Shown here: positions 1 to 7,942 of the stretch, piece by piece
How the letters are laid out: each line of letters starts with the position of its first letter
How positions within the stretch are numbered: the first letter of the stretch is position 1
IMG/VR virus record: IMGVR_UViG_3300044691_000368
Coordinates: 1-59,491 of that record
From: a virus
Strand: one strand, 5' to 3'
DNA length: 59,491 bases
Program-made: the position numbers and the translations under genes
The notes under the pieces: generated by a model
Seen by the model: only the letters and a program-made list of their open reading frames with translations
Database searches by the model: none
Told to the model about the DNA's origin: nothing

Positions 1-12
1 CTGCGGCAGGTT

Positions 13-219
13 GTGGAGTCATACCGAACTCAGTGCTATCAATGCGAAATAGAGGGAAGGTGTGGGGTCTGCATCAAGGCTGACGCCCTACTTGCAGCAC
101 CCGTAGCTACAAATGCAGGAGAGGAGACGGCTCGCTGCAATTGTAGAACTTTGTGCTCATGCGCCGCCGCCGAAAAGCCACATTGCCATTACTGCAAGTC
201 CAACATGGAGAGCAAGTGA
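13..219 (+). CDS. Cysteine-rich small protein, possibly left-truncated
   Basis: A 68-residue protein with about 11 cysteines, several in CxxC-like pairs (CYQC, CGVC, HCHYC), so it may bind zinc. The frame is open from base 1 and the GTG used here has no visible ribosome site, so the true start may lie outside the window or across a circular junction. Its stop overlaps the GTG of the next gene in a GTGA, which suggests translational coupling. Family not recognised. Confidence 0.5.
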   Translation: MESYRTQCYQCEIEGRCGVCIKADALLAAPVATNAGEETARCNCRTLCSCAAAEKPHCHYCKSNMESK

Positions 220-1157
220 TTCACTACCACGGCACGCCTCTTACGCCTGAATCAGCAGCGGCCTCGGTTTTCGCAGGGCGACACGCGATGGTGTCCTTTG
301 CGCACCCTGATCAGTTGCCGTTAGTGGCTGAGGTGTGCCAGTCGTTCGCGCTAGACAACGGAGCTTTCTCTGCGTGGCGTTCAGGCAAACCGATTACAGA
401 TTGGCTACCGTTCCGTGGATGGATCGATGAATGGGCGAGGCATCCCGCCTGCGATTGGTTCCTAATTCCAGATGTGATCGATGGCGACGAACACGACAAT
501 GACAACCTCATATTTGAGTTTCGGGAAGTCAAATCGGGCGTCCCTATCTGGCACCTACACGAGTCCATTACCCGCATCGACAGGCTGATGGAGATGGGAT
601 TCGATCGTATTGCAATCGGGAGCTCTGGCGAGTTCGCAACCATCAAGACAAGCCGCTGGTGGAGTCGTATGGCTGAGGCCATGAAAGCGGTCTGCGACTG
701 CCACGGCAGGCCATACGTGAAGCTACATGGCCTCCGTATGCTCGATCCTGATGTGTTCGGTGCATTCCCCTTCGCAAGTGCAGACAGCACGAATGTAGCG
801 CGTAACGTTGGCCTGGATACGCGATGGCGAGGCACCTATGCGCCAACGAACAAGGCAACACGCGGTCTAGTGTTGGCAAACCGCATCGAAGCGTACCAGT
901 CAGCAGCCGTATGGACGCCTCACATGATTCAAGAAGGCCTAGAACTGTATGACCCCCATCATCAACTAAGTAGCAAGGGAGACAGTGTGAGCATTTACGA
1001 CTATGAAGATTGGGACGTATGCGACAAGCATCGCAAGCTGCATCCATGCCCTGACTGTCGTATTGAATCTGAACGCAGGGAGCACCAGAAGCGGCACGAA
1101 GAATCTGTGGCTCGTCAGCGCAACCAATTGAAGATCGCACCATGGCGAACTAAGTAG
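216..1157 (+). CDS. TGT/DpdA-like phage protein (putative 7-deazaguanine transglycosylase fold)
   Basis: A 313-residue protein started at GTG 216, which has GGAGAG just upstream and overlaps the preceding stop; the frame is open further left but lacks a comparable site. Conserved blocks are LDNGAF (46-51), IPDVIDGDE (84-92), IAIGSSGE (132-139), HGLR (171-174) and SADSTNVARN (188-197). Their order resembles a tRNA-guanine transglycosylase barrel with active-site Asp residues, as in phage DpdA proteins that insert 7-deazaguanines into DNA. A C-terminal Cys/His cluster (CDKHxKxHPCPDC) may be a zinc site. No preQ0 synthesis gene was seen in the window, so a modified base would depend on host precursor. 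The fold assignment is inference from motifs; the protein is a common phage type usually annotated as hypothetical. Confidence 0.6.
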   Translation: MIHYHGTPLTPESAAASVFAGRHAMVSFAHPDQLPLVAEVCQSFALDNGAFSAWRSGKPITDWLPFRGWIDEWARHPACDWFLIPDVIDGDEHDNDNLIFEFREVKSGVPIWHLHESITRIDRLMEMGFDRIAIGSSGEFATIKTSRWWSRMAEAMKAVCDCHGRPYVKLHGLRMLDPDVFGAFPFASADSTNVARNVGLDTRWRGTYAPTNKATRGLVLANRIEAYQSAAVWTPHMIQEGLELYDPHHQLSSKGDSVSIYDYEDWDVCDKHRKLHPCPDCRIESERREHQKRHEESVARQRNQLKIAPWRTK

Positions 1158-1171
1158 CAAGGGAGAGCACC

Positions 1172-1351
1172 ATGAGCGAATGGATTTCAGTAGAACAGGA
1201 ATTGCCGCCGCTAGACGCTGAAAACTGCTGTATGGATGAAGAGGACTATGGGAGATTCTCTGATCCAGTCCTAGTTTTCGACGAGGACCGCACCCTCTCA
1301 GGCGGTACAGTAGATTTGCAGCAACAGCAACTCCTCGAAGTAACTCCCTAA
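1172..1351 (+). CDS. DUF551-like small protein
   Basis: A 59-residue acidic protein. The N-terminus WISVEQELP followed by a VLVF strand matches the short pattern of the phage and prophage DUF551 family (W-I-S-V, then L-P, then VLV), whose function is unknown. The ATG follows GGGAGAG at a normal distance, 14 bases after the preceding stop, so it is likely in the same operon. Confidence 0.6.
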   Translation: MSEWISVEQELPPLDAENCCMDEEDYGRFSDPVLVFDEDRTLSGGTVDLQQQQLLEVTP

Positions 1352-1426
1352 CGCAGGTATAGCAAGATCGGTAGTTTCGACGATCCGTACTCCGGTGTCA
1401 CCCAAGTCTTTACCCGAGGTACGGCT

Positions 1427-1975
1427 ATGCTCCTAAATGAATCCGCCCTAAGAGACCGGTGCAGCAAAGCGCGGTACAGCATCCTGCAACGCGCGAAGCC
1501 GGTGAAGTGGAAGTCGGGCAAGCGCGAGGGTAAGATCAAGCGCCCTGGCATCGACAAGCTCCCATTCTCAACACAAGATCTTTGGCAACACGCGCTCCGT
1601 CAGGTAGGCGAGGGCGTAAAGCAGTGTCCTTACTGTCGGGAGATCGGGCGGCCGGCGAACCTCATCACCCTTGCAAATTATGTGTGGGACCACAAGGTTC
1701 CTGCGGCCCGCGGCGGTACGCACACACTCGACAATCTCTTTGCGGTTTGCGAAATGTGCAACCGGGAAAAAGGCAATCTCTCTTACGAGTTCTTCATCGC
1801 GGTCATGGCTGCAGTTGAGAAGTGGGACGACCCAAAAGATCGATCGATCTTTCACGCCTGCCTGCGAACGCATGGAATCTCGCAGCGGCTCAGAGGGTTT
1901 CATGGCAAGCCTAAGCCAGAAGCGAAGCCACAGTTACCAACTACCGGAGTCCTTGCCTTACAGGAAGATTTCTAA
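1427..1975 (+). CDS. HNH endonuclease
   Basis: A 182-residue protein with a C-terminal HNH/treble-clef nuclease. CPYC (67-70) and CEMC (108-111) would bind structural zinc; DH (88-89) is the metal-binding catalytic pair, followed by GGTHTLDNL and NREKG. The N-terminal 60 residues are basic and may contact DNA. The ATG has GAGG about ten bases upstream. It could be a homing-type or a host/phage DNA processing nuclease; nothing in the neighbourhood decides this. Confidence 0.85.
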   Translation: MLLNESALRDRCSKARYSILQRAKPVKWKSGKREGKIKRPGIDKLPFSTQDLWQHALRQVGEGVKQCPYCREIGRPANLITLANYVWDHKVPAARGGTHTLDNLFAVCEMCNREKGNLSYEFFIAVMAAVEKWDDPKDRSIFHACLRTHGISQRLRGFHGKPKPEAKPQLPTTGVLALQEDF

Positions 1976-2015
1976 AACCACAGCGCACCTATCACCGCCG
2001 TACTGGAGAAGAACG

Positions 2016-2822
2016 ATGAAGCGAATTGTTTTTGCCATGCTGACCGCAACCGTCTTGGTTTTGACGGGCTGCAGTACCGCTACGCCCAATGCAGGATATG
2101 AAGCCGTGCTGGTTGAGAAGCCGTGGGTTTTCGGACACGGGGGCATCGACAATGTTCCGGTTAGGACAGGACAGGAGTACGTTGCATGGTCGACCGACGT
2201 TATTTATGTCAGCATGCAACCGATTCAGGCGCACGTAAAAGCTGACGACATCATGACTAGCGATGGAGTTCCGCTGGGTTTCGATGCGGTGATTCGTGTG
2301 CAAGTTTTAGACAGCGTTGATGTCATCAAGCGTTTTGGCGAAGGCTGGTATGACCAGAACGTTGAACGCCAGTTTTTCAATCTGATCCGCCAGCAGGTTC
2401 GTCAGCACGGAATGAACGAGACCGCTATCCAGCCAACAGCGATTGAGGACATCGACAACAATGTTGCACAGGGCATGGAGAAGTATTTCAAGGATATCAA
2501 CATGCCCGTAAAACTGATTGCCGTCACGGTAGGCCGCGCAAATCCACCAGACTCCATCAAGAATCAGCGTATCGAAACCGCTGCGCAGCAACAGCGCATT
2601 CTCACGGAAGGTCAAAAGAAGCTGGCCGAGGACGCGCGCAAAGCTGCGGAAACGTCTCGCGCCGAGGCGGACAATGCCTTCAGGAACGCCATGCAGATGA
2701 GTCCAGATCAGTACCTAACGCTGGAAAACATCAACATGATCCACGACGTTTGCAAGTCTGGGGCTAAGTGCACCTTCATCTCTAACGGCAGCAAATCTCA
2801 ACCGATTCTGGACGCTCGCTAA
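2016..2822 (+). CDS. SPFH (band 7/prohibitin-like) lipoprotein
   Basis: A 268-residue protein with a lipoprotein signal: basic start, hydrophobic run, then lipobox LTGC with Cys19. The rest resembles an SPFH/band-7 domain: beta-rich segment around residues 30-110, DGVPLGFDAVIRVQV strand pattern, then a long Ala/Glu-rich helix from about 180 to 235, as in stomatin-like proteins. The longer open frame from 1671 overlaps the HNH gene and has no signal sequence, whereas ATG 2016 has GGAGAA at the right distance. SPFH proteins form rings on membranes; here the anchor is lipid rather than an N-terminal helix, so it would sit at the periplasmic face of a membrane. A role in envelope protection or superinfection exclusion is a guess. 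Confidence 0.75.
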   Translation: MKRIVFAMLTATVLVLTGCSTATPNAGYEAVLVEKPWVFGHGGIDNVPVRTGQEYVAWSTDVIYVSMQPIQAHVKADDIMTSDGVPLGFDAVIRVQVLDSVDVIKRFGEGWYDQNVERQFFNLIRQQVRQHGMNETAIQPTAIEDIDNNVAQGMEKYFKDINMPVKLIAVTVGRANPPDSIKNQRIETAAQQQRILTEGQKKLAEDARKAAETSRAEADNAFRNAMQMSPDQYLTLENINMIHDVCKSGAKCTFISNGSKSQPILDAR

Positions 2823-2897
2823 ATGGGCGTGCATGCGGCAGTGCTGCTATTTCTCGCGGCACTGCTCGTACTCCTGATTGCGATACGCCCTCGCTAA
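2823..2897 (+). CDS. 24-residue membrane peptide
   Basis: ATG directly abuts the stop of the SPFH lipoprotein gene. The product is almost entirely one hydrophobic helix (AAVLLFLAALLVLLIAI) ending in RPR. The abutting start suggests coupled translation and a possible partner of the lipoprotein. It is very short and could be fortuitous. Confidence 0.4.
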   Translation: MGVHAAVLLFLAALLVLLIAIRPR

Positions 2898-2936
2898 CAC
2901 CCCACGCACCTCTCACCAGATCGGAGAAATAAAACA

Positions 2937-3500
2937 GTGCCCAAACGAATTGAGAAGTCTACCGAGTACATCCGCCACACCTTCACGCCGGATGAGCGCC
3001 TGAAGATGGGCGACGAACTGGCGCAAGGCCACAACCGCATGGAAGACATTACCGATGAAGAGACGGTAATCAAGGCCCAACTCAAAGAGAAGAAGTCGCA
3101 GGTGGAGGCAACCGTATCGCGCCTGTCTCGCGAACTTGCCAACGGCTTCACCATGAAAAACGTGGAATGCCGTTTGGAGTGGGACAAGCCGAACGTCAAC
3201 GAAGTCTCCTACATCCGCATCGACACCGGAGATGTGATCAAAACGCGGGCATTCACGGAGGCAGAGCGCCAGCAGGATTTGCCGCTTGCTGGTGAAGTCG
3301 TGTTCGTTCCAGCGGATGAGTCTGAGGCGAACATCGCCAAACACTTCGGCTCGGTTGACGGAACGATTGCCATTGATGCCGCTGGTCCGGAAGATGCTGG
3401 CAACTCTGCGGTCGTCGATGCAGCGGAGGAGCGCACCTCAAAGAAGGACAAGGAAGCGAAGGCCGTCCGCGCTGCCACGATCAAACTCAGCAAACTGTAG
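2937..3500 (+). CDS. Phage protein of unknown function, coiled-coil N-terminal half
   Basis: A 187-residue protein starting at GTG with GGAGAA upstream. Residues 15-70 are strongly helical and charged (DELAQGHNRMEDITDEE), followed by a short beta-rich middle and a Lys/Ala-rich, probably disordered C-terminus. A hairpin terminator follows directly. Family not recognised. Confidence 0.7.
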   Translation: MPKRIEKSTEYIRHTFTPDERLKMGDELAQGHNRMEDITDEETVIKAQLKEKKSQVEATVSRLSRELANGFTMKNVECRLEWDKPNVNEVSYIRIDTGDVIKTRAFTEAERQQDLPLAGEVVFVPADESEANIAKHFGSVDGTIAIDAAGPEDAGNSAVVDAAEERTSKKDKEAKAVRAATIKLSKL

Positions 3501-3507
3501 CTCACCC

Positions 3508-3545
3508 TGGCGGCGGGTCCAATCCACTCGCCGCCACCAATTTTA
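3508..3545 (+). terminator. Intrinsic terminator
   Basis: An 11-base stem with one mismatch (arms 3508-3518 and 3526-3536, loop 3519-3525) is followed by an AATTTTA tract. It sits eight bases after the stop at 3500, so it probably ends or attenuates the operon before the next gene at 3559. Confidence 0.55.
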
Positions 3546-3558
3546 GAAAGAAGATTTC

Positions 3559-4005
3559 ATGACCACTTTGGAAGAGGCCGTAGAAGCTGGCAGGACGCTA
3601 GGTAAAAAGGCTTTGTATTTCGGATGCTGGGATTCGGCGGGACATTATTTGCACGATGTCAGAGGTAGTACGGTCTGGAAGAATCATGGATGGCCCAGTG
3701 ATCTTCCGTGGGATGAATCCATCATGGATGGAACACTTCTCAACAATGGGAAAGTGCCAGACATTCCTTCCGGGAAGGTTTATTGGACGAGCGGAGGGCG
3801 CGACGCATTTTGGTACGCCTTCTACTGGTGGGACCGCTCAGTTGATAAGCGCGGCGCGTGCAACTCCGGTTTCTATGTCCGAGGTTTCGGATACCCAGAG
3901 GCTCAAGATGCTTTTGACTGGGCCTGCTCTCAATTCCCTCATGTTGTCGAAAGGCAAAAGCACCCACTCGTACTACAAAATGCCGTGAGGGGCTCAAGTA
4001 AATGA
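3559..4005 (+). CDS. Phage protein of unknown function, Trp/Tyr-rich
   Basis: A 148-residue protein rich in aromatic residues (YFGCWDSAGHYLHD, FWYAFYWWDRS), with AGAAAGAAG before the ATG. Its end overlaps the helicase start by four bases (ATGA), so it is probably co-expressed with replication functions. Family not recognised. Confidence 0.7.
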   Translation: MTTLEEAVEAGRTLGKKALYFGCWDSAGHYLHDVRGSTVWKNHGWPSDLPWDESIMDGTLLNNGKVPDIPSGKVYWTSGGRDAFWYAFYWWDRSVDKRGACNSGFYVRGFGYPEAQDAFDWACSQFPHVVERQKHPLVLQNAVRGSSK

Positions 4006-5405
4006 ATGCTGCCCCCGAGCTAAACCGCCCCACATCCATCCATGCTGAGATAACGATCCTTGGGGCCATGCTGGTGGCACCGGAGAGCGTGCAGGATGCC
4101 CTCGACCTCCTGGTGGCAAGCGACTTTTCTCTTGACAGTCACCGGCGCATCTTTGCCGCGATGGAGCGCCTAGCGAAGCTCTCACAGCCCATCGACATCG
4201 TAACCCTCACGGATGAGTTGAAGCGGAAGAAGGAACTCGACTCCGTTGGGGGCCTGTCCTATATCGCTTCCCTAAGTGAAGGTCTTCCTCGAAAGCTCAG
4301 CATTGAAAGCTACGTCCGCATCGTGCGAGACAAGTCACGGGCGCGGTCGCTCATCAATCTGGCAGAGAGAGCAGCAGAAGAGGCGAGCGACGGGCAGGAA
4401 GAGGCCCAGGTCGTCATCGAACGGGCTATCGAAGACTTCCGTGAGTTGGCAGAGCAGCACCCCGACACGGACATGGAGAGCGTCGGCACCTACCTCGCCA
4501 CCCAGGGGGACGACTCAGAGGCACTGGAGGCCATGGCGACCACTGGCGGCCTGATGCTGGGCTGGACACAGTGGGATGACGTGACAGGGGGACTGCAGCC
4601 GGGGGAGTTGATCGTACTGGCAGCCATGGCAAGTTCTGGCAAGACGGCGTGGGCCTGCAATGCCGTCTATTACACGTCGGTCGTCCTCGGAAAGGTTACC
4701 GCCTACTTCCCTCTTGAGGATGGCCGGGGAGCCGCCGTTCGAAGAATGATCTCCGCAGCCACCGAGGTAGACCACCGCGCCATCCGAGACGGGAACCTTG
4801 GCCCACGCGACCAGTCTCTCATTCTGGAGTGCCGCGCCCAGCTCGCAGCAGCCCCGCTGTACCTCGATGAGACGCCAGAGATGACCATGACGCGCATCAA
4901 GGCGAAGTGCGCCAAACTGAAGCGCCAGAAGCTTGCCGAAGGCCATCCCACCGGCCTCGACTTTGTAGTTATCGACCAGTTGAGCCACACCGAAAACACG
5001 GACGTCTACGAGAGGGGCGTCAATCCAGAGGAGATAATCGGCCGTCAGGCGAAAGCAGCGAAGAAGATGGCCAAAGAACTAGGCGTCCCAGTCGTTTTGC
5101 TTGTCCAGTTGACGCAGGAGGCGGCGAAGCGTACCGACCCAACCCCGAAGATTACGGACATTGCAGGGTCAGGGAAGGTGAAGAATCACGCGGACATCGT
5201 GGCATTCCTGCACCGGCCGGAACTCTTCGACAAGTCCGACGAGGCACTCAAGGGCCAGGGTCACATGATCTTCGCGAAGAATCGGCAGGGCGAGACGAAG
5301 ACCTGCATCTGCACCTACAAGGGGCGCATCCTGAAATGGGAGGACGACACCCCGCCGAGGGCGAAGCAATCATCCTTCGATGCCTACCACGAGGTATACC
5401 GGTGA
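4002..5405 (+). CDS. Replicative DNA helicase, DnaB-like
   Basis: A 467-residue DnaB-family helicase. It has an N-terminal helical domain (about 1-115, starting with IHAEITILGAML), a linker, and a RecA-like motor. The motor carries Walker A AMASSGKT (208-215), Walker B FVVIDQLSH (321-329) and a Gln-rich motif VVLLVQLTQEA. The Walker A lacks the usual RPSMGKT proline and methionine but keeps GKT. The length is normal for the family. It would unwind the phage replication fork. The replication proteins at 42345-43671 lie on the opposite arm and could be its loader or initiator partners. Confidence 0.9.
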   Translation: MNAAPELNRPTSIHAEITILGAMLVAPESVQDALDLLVASDFSLDSHRRIFAAMERLAKLSQPIDIVTLTDELKRKKELDSVGGLSYIASLSEGLPRKLSIESYVRIVRDKSRARSLINLAERAAEEASDGQEEAQVVIERAIEDFRELAEQHPDTDMESVGTYLATQGDDSEALEAMATTGGLMLGWTQWDDVTGGLQPGELIVLAAMASSGKTAWACNAVYYTSVVLGKVTAYFPLEDGRGAAVRRMISAATEVDHRAIRDGNLGPRDQSLILECRAQLAAAPLYLDETPEMTMTRIKAKCAKLKRQKLAEGHPTGLDFVVIDQLSHTENTDVYERGVNPEEIIGRQAKAAKKMAKELGVPVVLLVQLTQEAAKRTDPTPKITDIAGSGKVKNHADIVAFLHRPELFDKSDEALKGQGHMIFAKNRQGETKTCICTYKGRILKWEDDTPPRAKQSSFDAYHEVYR

Positions 5406-5461
5406 AATAAAACCTCCTGGGTTAGTGGTACTGTAGCGGAGCGAGAAAGTGAGGAGAATAA

Positions 5462-5536
5462 GTGACGAATCGTTTTCGAGGTAGGCGGTCCGTTCCAGTC
5501 GATGCCGGGTGTTTTCAAAAGTCGCCTAATTTATAG
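5462..5536 (+). CDS. Possible 24-residue basic peptide
   Basis: A GTG with a strong upstream GAGGAG opens a 24-codon frame rich in Arg. It lies in the 215-base gap between the helicase and the gene at 5621. The good ribosome site is the only argument for it. Confidence 0.25.
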   Translation: MTNRFRGRRSVPVDAGCFQKSPNL

Positions 5537-5620
5537 AGCATGGTGGTTGTGGTTTGCCATTGCATTGCTTCGCGTTCCCTTCGACGAGTTCTGTCTAACC
5601 GAAAAGGACTGGAGAGCCAA

Positions 5621-6016
5621 ATGAACCTTGCTGACGAACAACTGGTAGCAGCATCGAAGGCGATGTTTGCATCGAGCCCACAATCAAAGCAATGGCGGGA
5701 GATCGGAAGCCTTGAGAAGCAAATTTACCTCAGCCAGGCCCTTGCCGCCGCTCCCTTCCTGCAGATGCCGTGGGATGAGCCGACAAGAAAGGAGGCGACG
5801 GAATGCTGGCAAGAGACCAAGCATATTAACCCAGTGGGAGTGGCGGTACAAGCGCAAATGGTTGTGTTCGTGCGTCGCCGCAACGCCTCCCTCATCCCCA
5901 AGCCGGTAGACCCAAGGCGGGAGAAAATTCTAGGCGCGATGAGAGATTCGCGACTGGCCATCATCCGCGAATTGCTGGCCGACCGCATCCTCGCCGCTCT
6001 GGACGCAAAGGAGTAG
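5621..6016 (+). CDS. Phage protein of unknown function, helical
   Basis: A 131-residue protein. The open frame extends left to 5540, but ATG 5621 has GGAGAG correctly placed and the upstream residues look non-coding. It is predominantly helical with a central hydrophobic VAVQAQMVVFV segment that may be buried. Family not recognised. Confidence 0.65.
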   Translation: MNLADEQLVAASKAMFASSPQSKQWREIGSLEKQIYLSQALAAAPFLQMPWDEPTRKEATECWQETKHINPVGVAVQAQMVVFVRRRNASLIPKPVDPRREKILGAMRDSRLAIIRELLADRILAALDAKE

Positions 6017-6019
6017 CGC

Positions 6020-6178
6020 GTGAAGGTTTGGGTCTGCAACCATTACATATCGTTTGAAGGTGAAATTGGCGAGACTCGCGTGTTCGATAGCAAGGAGAAG
6101 GCCGACGCATGGGTAGCTGAGTTTACAAATGAAACTCAACATGAGTGGCGAGAAATCGAAGAACATGAGGTTGGGTAA
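6020..6178 (+). CDS. Small phage protein of unknown function
   Basis: A 52-residue protein from GTG 6020, three bases after the previous stop and preceded by AAAGGAG. The pattern VCNHYISFEGEIGETRVFDSKEKADAWV resembles small phage proteins that begin with a beta hairpin and end with one helix. Acidic. Family not recognised. Confidence 0.55.
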   Translation: MKVWVCNHYISFEGEIGETRVFDSKEKADAWVAEFTNETQHEWREIEEHEVG

Positions 6179-6355
6179 ATGAAGCTCAGCGATTTGGAAC
6201 TCGGAAGTATGCCCGGCATCTCATCGATAGAGAACATCTGGATAGACGGCGTGCATTACGAATTGGCCGATGATGGAGATACGTTGATCGAGACGCCTGA
6301 GATTGGAGAACAGCATGAAGAGATTGGATCCAGAGTTTCAAGCGATGCTTCGTGA
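6179..6355 (+). CDS. Small acidic phage protein
   Basis: A 58-residue acidic protein whose ATG directly abuts the stop of the previous gene. Its 3' end overlaps the next gene by 41 bases in another frame. Family not recognised. Confidence 0.5.
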   Translation: MKLSDLELGSMPGISSIENIWIDGVHYELADDGDTLIETPEIGEQHEEIGSRVSSDAS

Positions 6356-6611
6356 GCAGAAAGAATGCAGTGATTTGCTTTATCATGCCAACCGTTCGGT
6401 CATCGTTTTGCATCCCAGGGGCGGAAAGGGTCACGTTCTCATTGACTGTCAAGACGCGGGCACTCGGACAATCCTGACGAGTGTCTTTGATTCCATCGAA
6501 GAGGCAATCCCGCTGATCAAGGCTTGGGCCGCGCATCCTCCCGAAAAGAATCCTGATTTTTTTGGGGCGTGGTTCGATTCTGAGCTTAAACAACAAAAGC
6601 CCACCGCCTGA
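6315..6611 (+). CDS. Small phage protein of unknown function
   Basis: A 98-residue protein. ATG 6315 is preferred over the TTG at 6303 because GGAGAA lies just upstream of it. Contains a VIVLHP strand and an amphipathic helix (SIEEAIPLIKAWAAH). It is the last gene of the plus-strand arm; its stop falls inside the hairpin that terminates the opposing transcripts. Confidence 0.6.
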   Translation: MKRLDPEFQAMLREQKECSDLLYHANRSVIVLHPRGGKGHVLIDCQDAGTRTILTSVFDSIEEAIPLIKAWAAHPPEKNPDFFGAWFDSELKQQKPTA

Positions 6612-6623
6612 TAGCGATGGGCT
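6591..6623 (-). terminator. Terminator at the convergence of the two arms
   Basis: A hairpin with arms AGCCCA/TGGGCT extended by CGC/GCG across one mismatch (6598-6623). On the minus strand it is followed by TTTGTTG, so it should end the late transcript arriving from 7135; on the plus strand there is no T tract. Confidence 0.6.
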
Positions 6624-6658
6624 CCGTTGGCTCTGGCGATTCTCCGCGACCTCCTCTC

Positions 6659-7135
6659 CTAGTCTGTTTTGTAGGTACACTTCCCGATGAACAGCGGGCT
6701 CAGGTGCAACGTCTCCGGTGTAATGAGCGAAGAGTATTGCGGAAGACAGTTCAGAGGCTCCAGCCCTGATTGCTGCATGAATTGGAGCATCAGAGCCGAG
6801 CAGATAACCTCGTGCTCGGAAACTCCAATCCGGGCATGCAGGGTCAAACCGAGAATGTCTGCGTAGTTGTAGGGAGTCCCAAGCTTGCTTTCCAACCACG
6901 TATAAGCAGCATCAGCCGCTCGATCTAACACTGGAATCGCGTACTGGCGTTCCCGTGTCGGCTTGCAGTAATTCAGCGGCCGGGGCTGCACCCCGGTACC
7001 AGCATGCGCCCCGATCCACGATTGACCATCGCGACTAAGGGCTTCCGTGTGGCACCAAAGAGAATTCGTCTCCCACCCAATCAGGCGAGAGACGAAATCG
7101 GGTTCAAAGATGAAACGGATGGTTAGGTCTGCCAT
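6659..7135 (-). CDS. Permuted NlpC/P60 (YiiX/papain-like) hydrolase
   Basis: A 158-residue protein with a circularly permuted NlpC/P60 or LRAT-like layout: catalytic His first (WCHTE, His29), then GAHAG, then the nucleophile in EVICSALML (Cys112). ATG 7135 has GGAGG close upstream. Family members cleave amide bonds in peptidoglycan or lipids; as the last gene of the late operon next to lysis genes, a cell-wall or accessory lysis role is possible. Confidence 0.65.
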   Translation of the reverse strand: MADLTIRFIFEPDFVSRLIGWETNSLWCHTEALSRDGQSWIGAHAGTGVQPRPLNYCKPTRERQYAIPVLDRAADAAYTWLESKLGTPYNYADILGLTLHARIGVSEHEVICSALMLQFMQQSGLEPLNCLPQYSSLITPETLHLSPLFIGKCTYKTD

Positions 7136-7154
7136 TGCCCCTCCGAGTTGAAAA

Positions 7155-7514
7155 CTACAGGCTGGTGGGCAGTGGTGTGAGGTTGCTCGGATCGGTCTTC
7201 ACCAGTGAATCCTGATAAGCCGTGATAGCGTCCGAGATGCCGGAGTCGAGTGCATTGATCTCATTCGCCTGGTTGAGGGTGAAGAGGACGCCTGCAGTTT
7301 TGAGCGCGGCAATCTCAGAGAGGACCGCCTGCAATCCAGCCAGCGCATCGGCGGTCACAGTCTTGTTACCCGAAACCAGCTGAGAGATGAGCGTTGCGAC
7401 CGTCGCCGCGGACGTGCCGACGAGACCGGTGAGGCTGGGAGGGATGACGCCAGCGACGCCGAGGCCGGAGGTGATGATGGGCAGAAGGAGTTGAATGATG
7501 GATGCGATTTCCAA
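7155..7514 (-). CDS. Small protein with hydrophobic N-terminus, possible lysis-region protein
   Basis: A 119-residue protein from TTG 7514. The frame is open to 7880, but that part overlaps the lipoprotein gene and is Arg/Pro-rich non-coding text. AGGAAAG lies upstream of the TTG and also carries the preceding stop. The N-terminal 35 residues are hydrophobic and Gly/Pro-containing (IIQLLLPIITSGLGVAGVI), the rest Ala/Leu-rich helix. Possibly membrane-associated. The non-ATG start makes the exact N-terminus uncertain. Confidence 0.55.
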   Translation of the reverse strand: MEIASIIQLLLPIITSGLGVAGVIPPSLTGLVGTSAATVATLISQLVSGNKTVTADALAGLQAVLSEIAALKTAGVLFTLNQANEINALDSGISDAITAYQDSLVKTDPSNLTPLPTSL

Positions 7515-7522
7515 GGGGTTGC

Positions 7523-7915
7523 CTACTTTCCTGTTACTGGGATGGCCGCTTGAGCAGCGGAGAATGCCGTGTAGACCTTCGCCGCCGCCGCCTGCAGCTG
7601 GCTGGCAGTGTTGGAGGTTGGGAGCGCGTGGTAAGCCTGCTCCAGCGGGTCCGCGAAGTTGAGCGCCTTGTTCAGCGCGACCAGAACGGACTTCTGTGTC
7701 GGTGTCAGTTCGATATGGACTTGCGGGTCGGTCGAGAGCACTGCTTTCGTCAGGGCCGCTGCGAACGCGTGGGCTGGTTGGAGGATCGAGTTGGCGTCCG
7801 CGTCGATCTGGTCCACTGCCATTGCTGGGAGAGGTGCGTGGACTTGTTTCGCGCAGCCAACCATCACTGGCAGGATGCACAGACTGGCTACTAAGGCTAG
7901 AAAAGCTCGCTTCAT
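7523..7915 (-). CDS. Lipoprotein of the lysis region
   Basis: A 130-residue protein with a lipoprotein signal (MKRAFLALVASLCILP, lipobox VMVGC, Cys21). The mature part is Ala-rich and helical, with no enzyme motif. Together with the neighbouring single-membrane-span protein at 7943-8260 it could play an outer-membrane spanin-like part, but it is longer than most o-spanins, so this is only a suggestion. Confidence 0.65.
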   Translation of the reverse strand: MKRAFLALVASLCILPVMVGCAKQVHAPLPAMAVDQIDADANSILQPAHAFAAALTKAVLSTDPQVHIELTPTQKSVLVALNKALNFADPLEQAYHALPTSNTASQLQAAAAKVYTAFSAAQAAIPVTGK

Positions 7916-7942
7916 TGTTTGCTCCTTGGGTTGTCCCCGCGG

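Noticed and set aside
311-1143. Minus-strand frames opposite the DpdA-like gene
   Set aside because: Shadows of a well-patterned plus-strand gene in an all-plus region, with no ribosome sites.
1671-2015. N-terminal extension of the SPFH protein
   Set aside because: It overlaps the HNH gene in another frame, and the lipoprotein signal and ribosome site mark ATG 2016 as the start.
6186-6899. 237-residue minus-strand frame
   Set aside because: Antisense to three small plus-strand genes and crosses the terminator and the NlpC-like gene; Arg/Ser-rich shadow composition.
7517-7880. N-terminal extension of the protein at 7155-7514
   Set aside because: Arg/Pro/Gly-rich shadow of the lipoprotein gene; the downstream TTG has a usable ribosome site.
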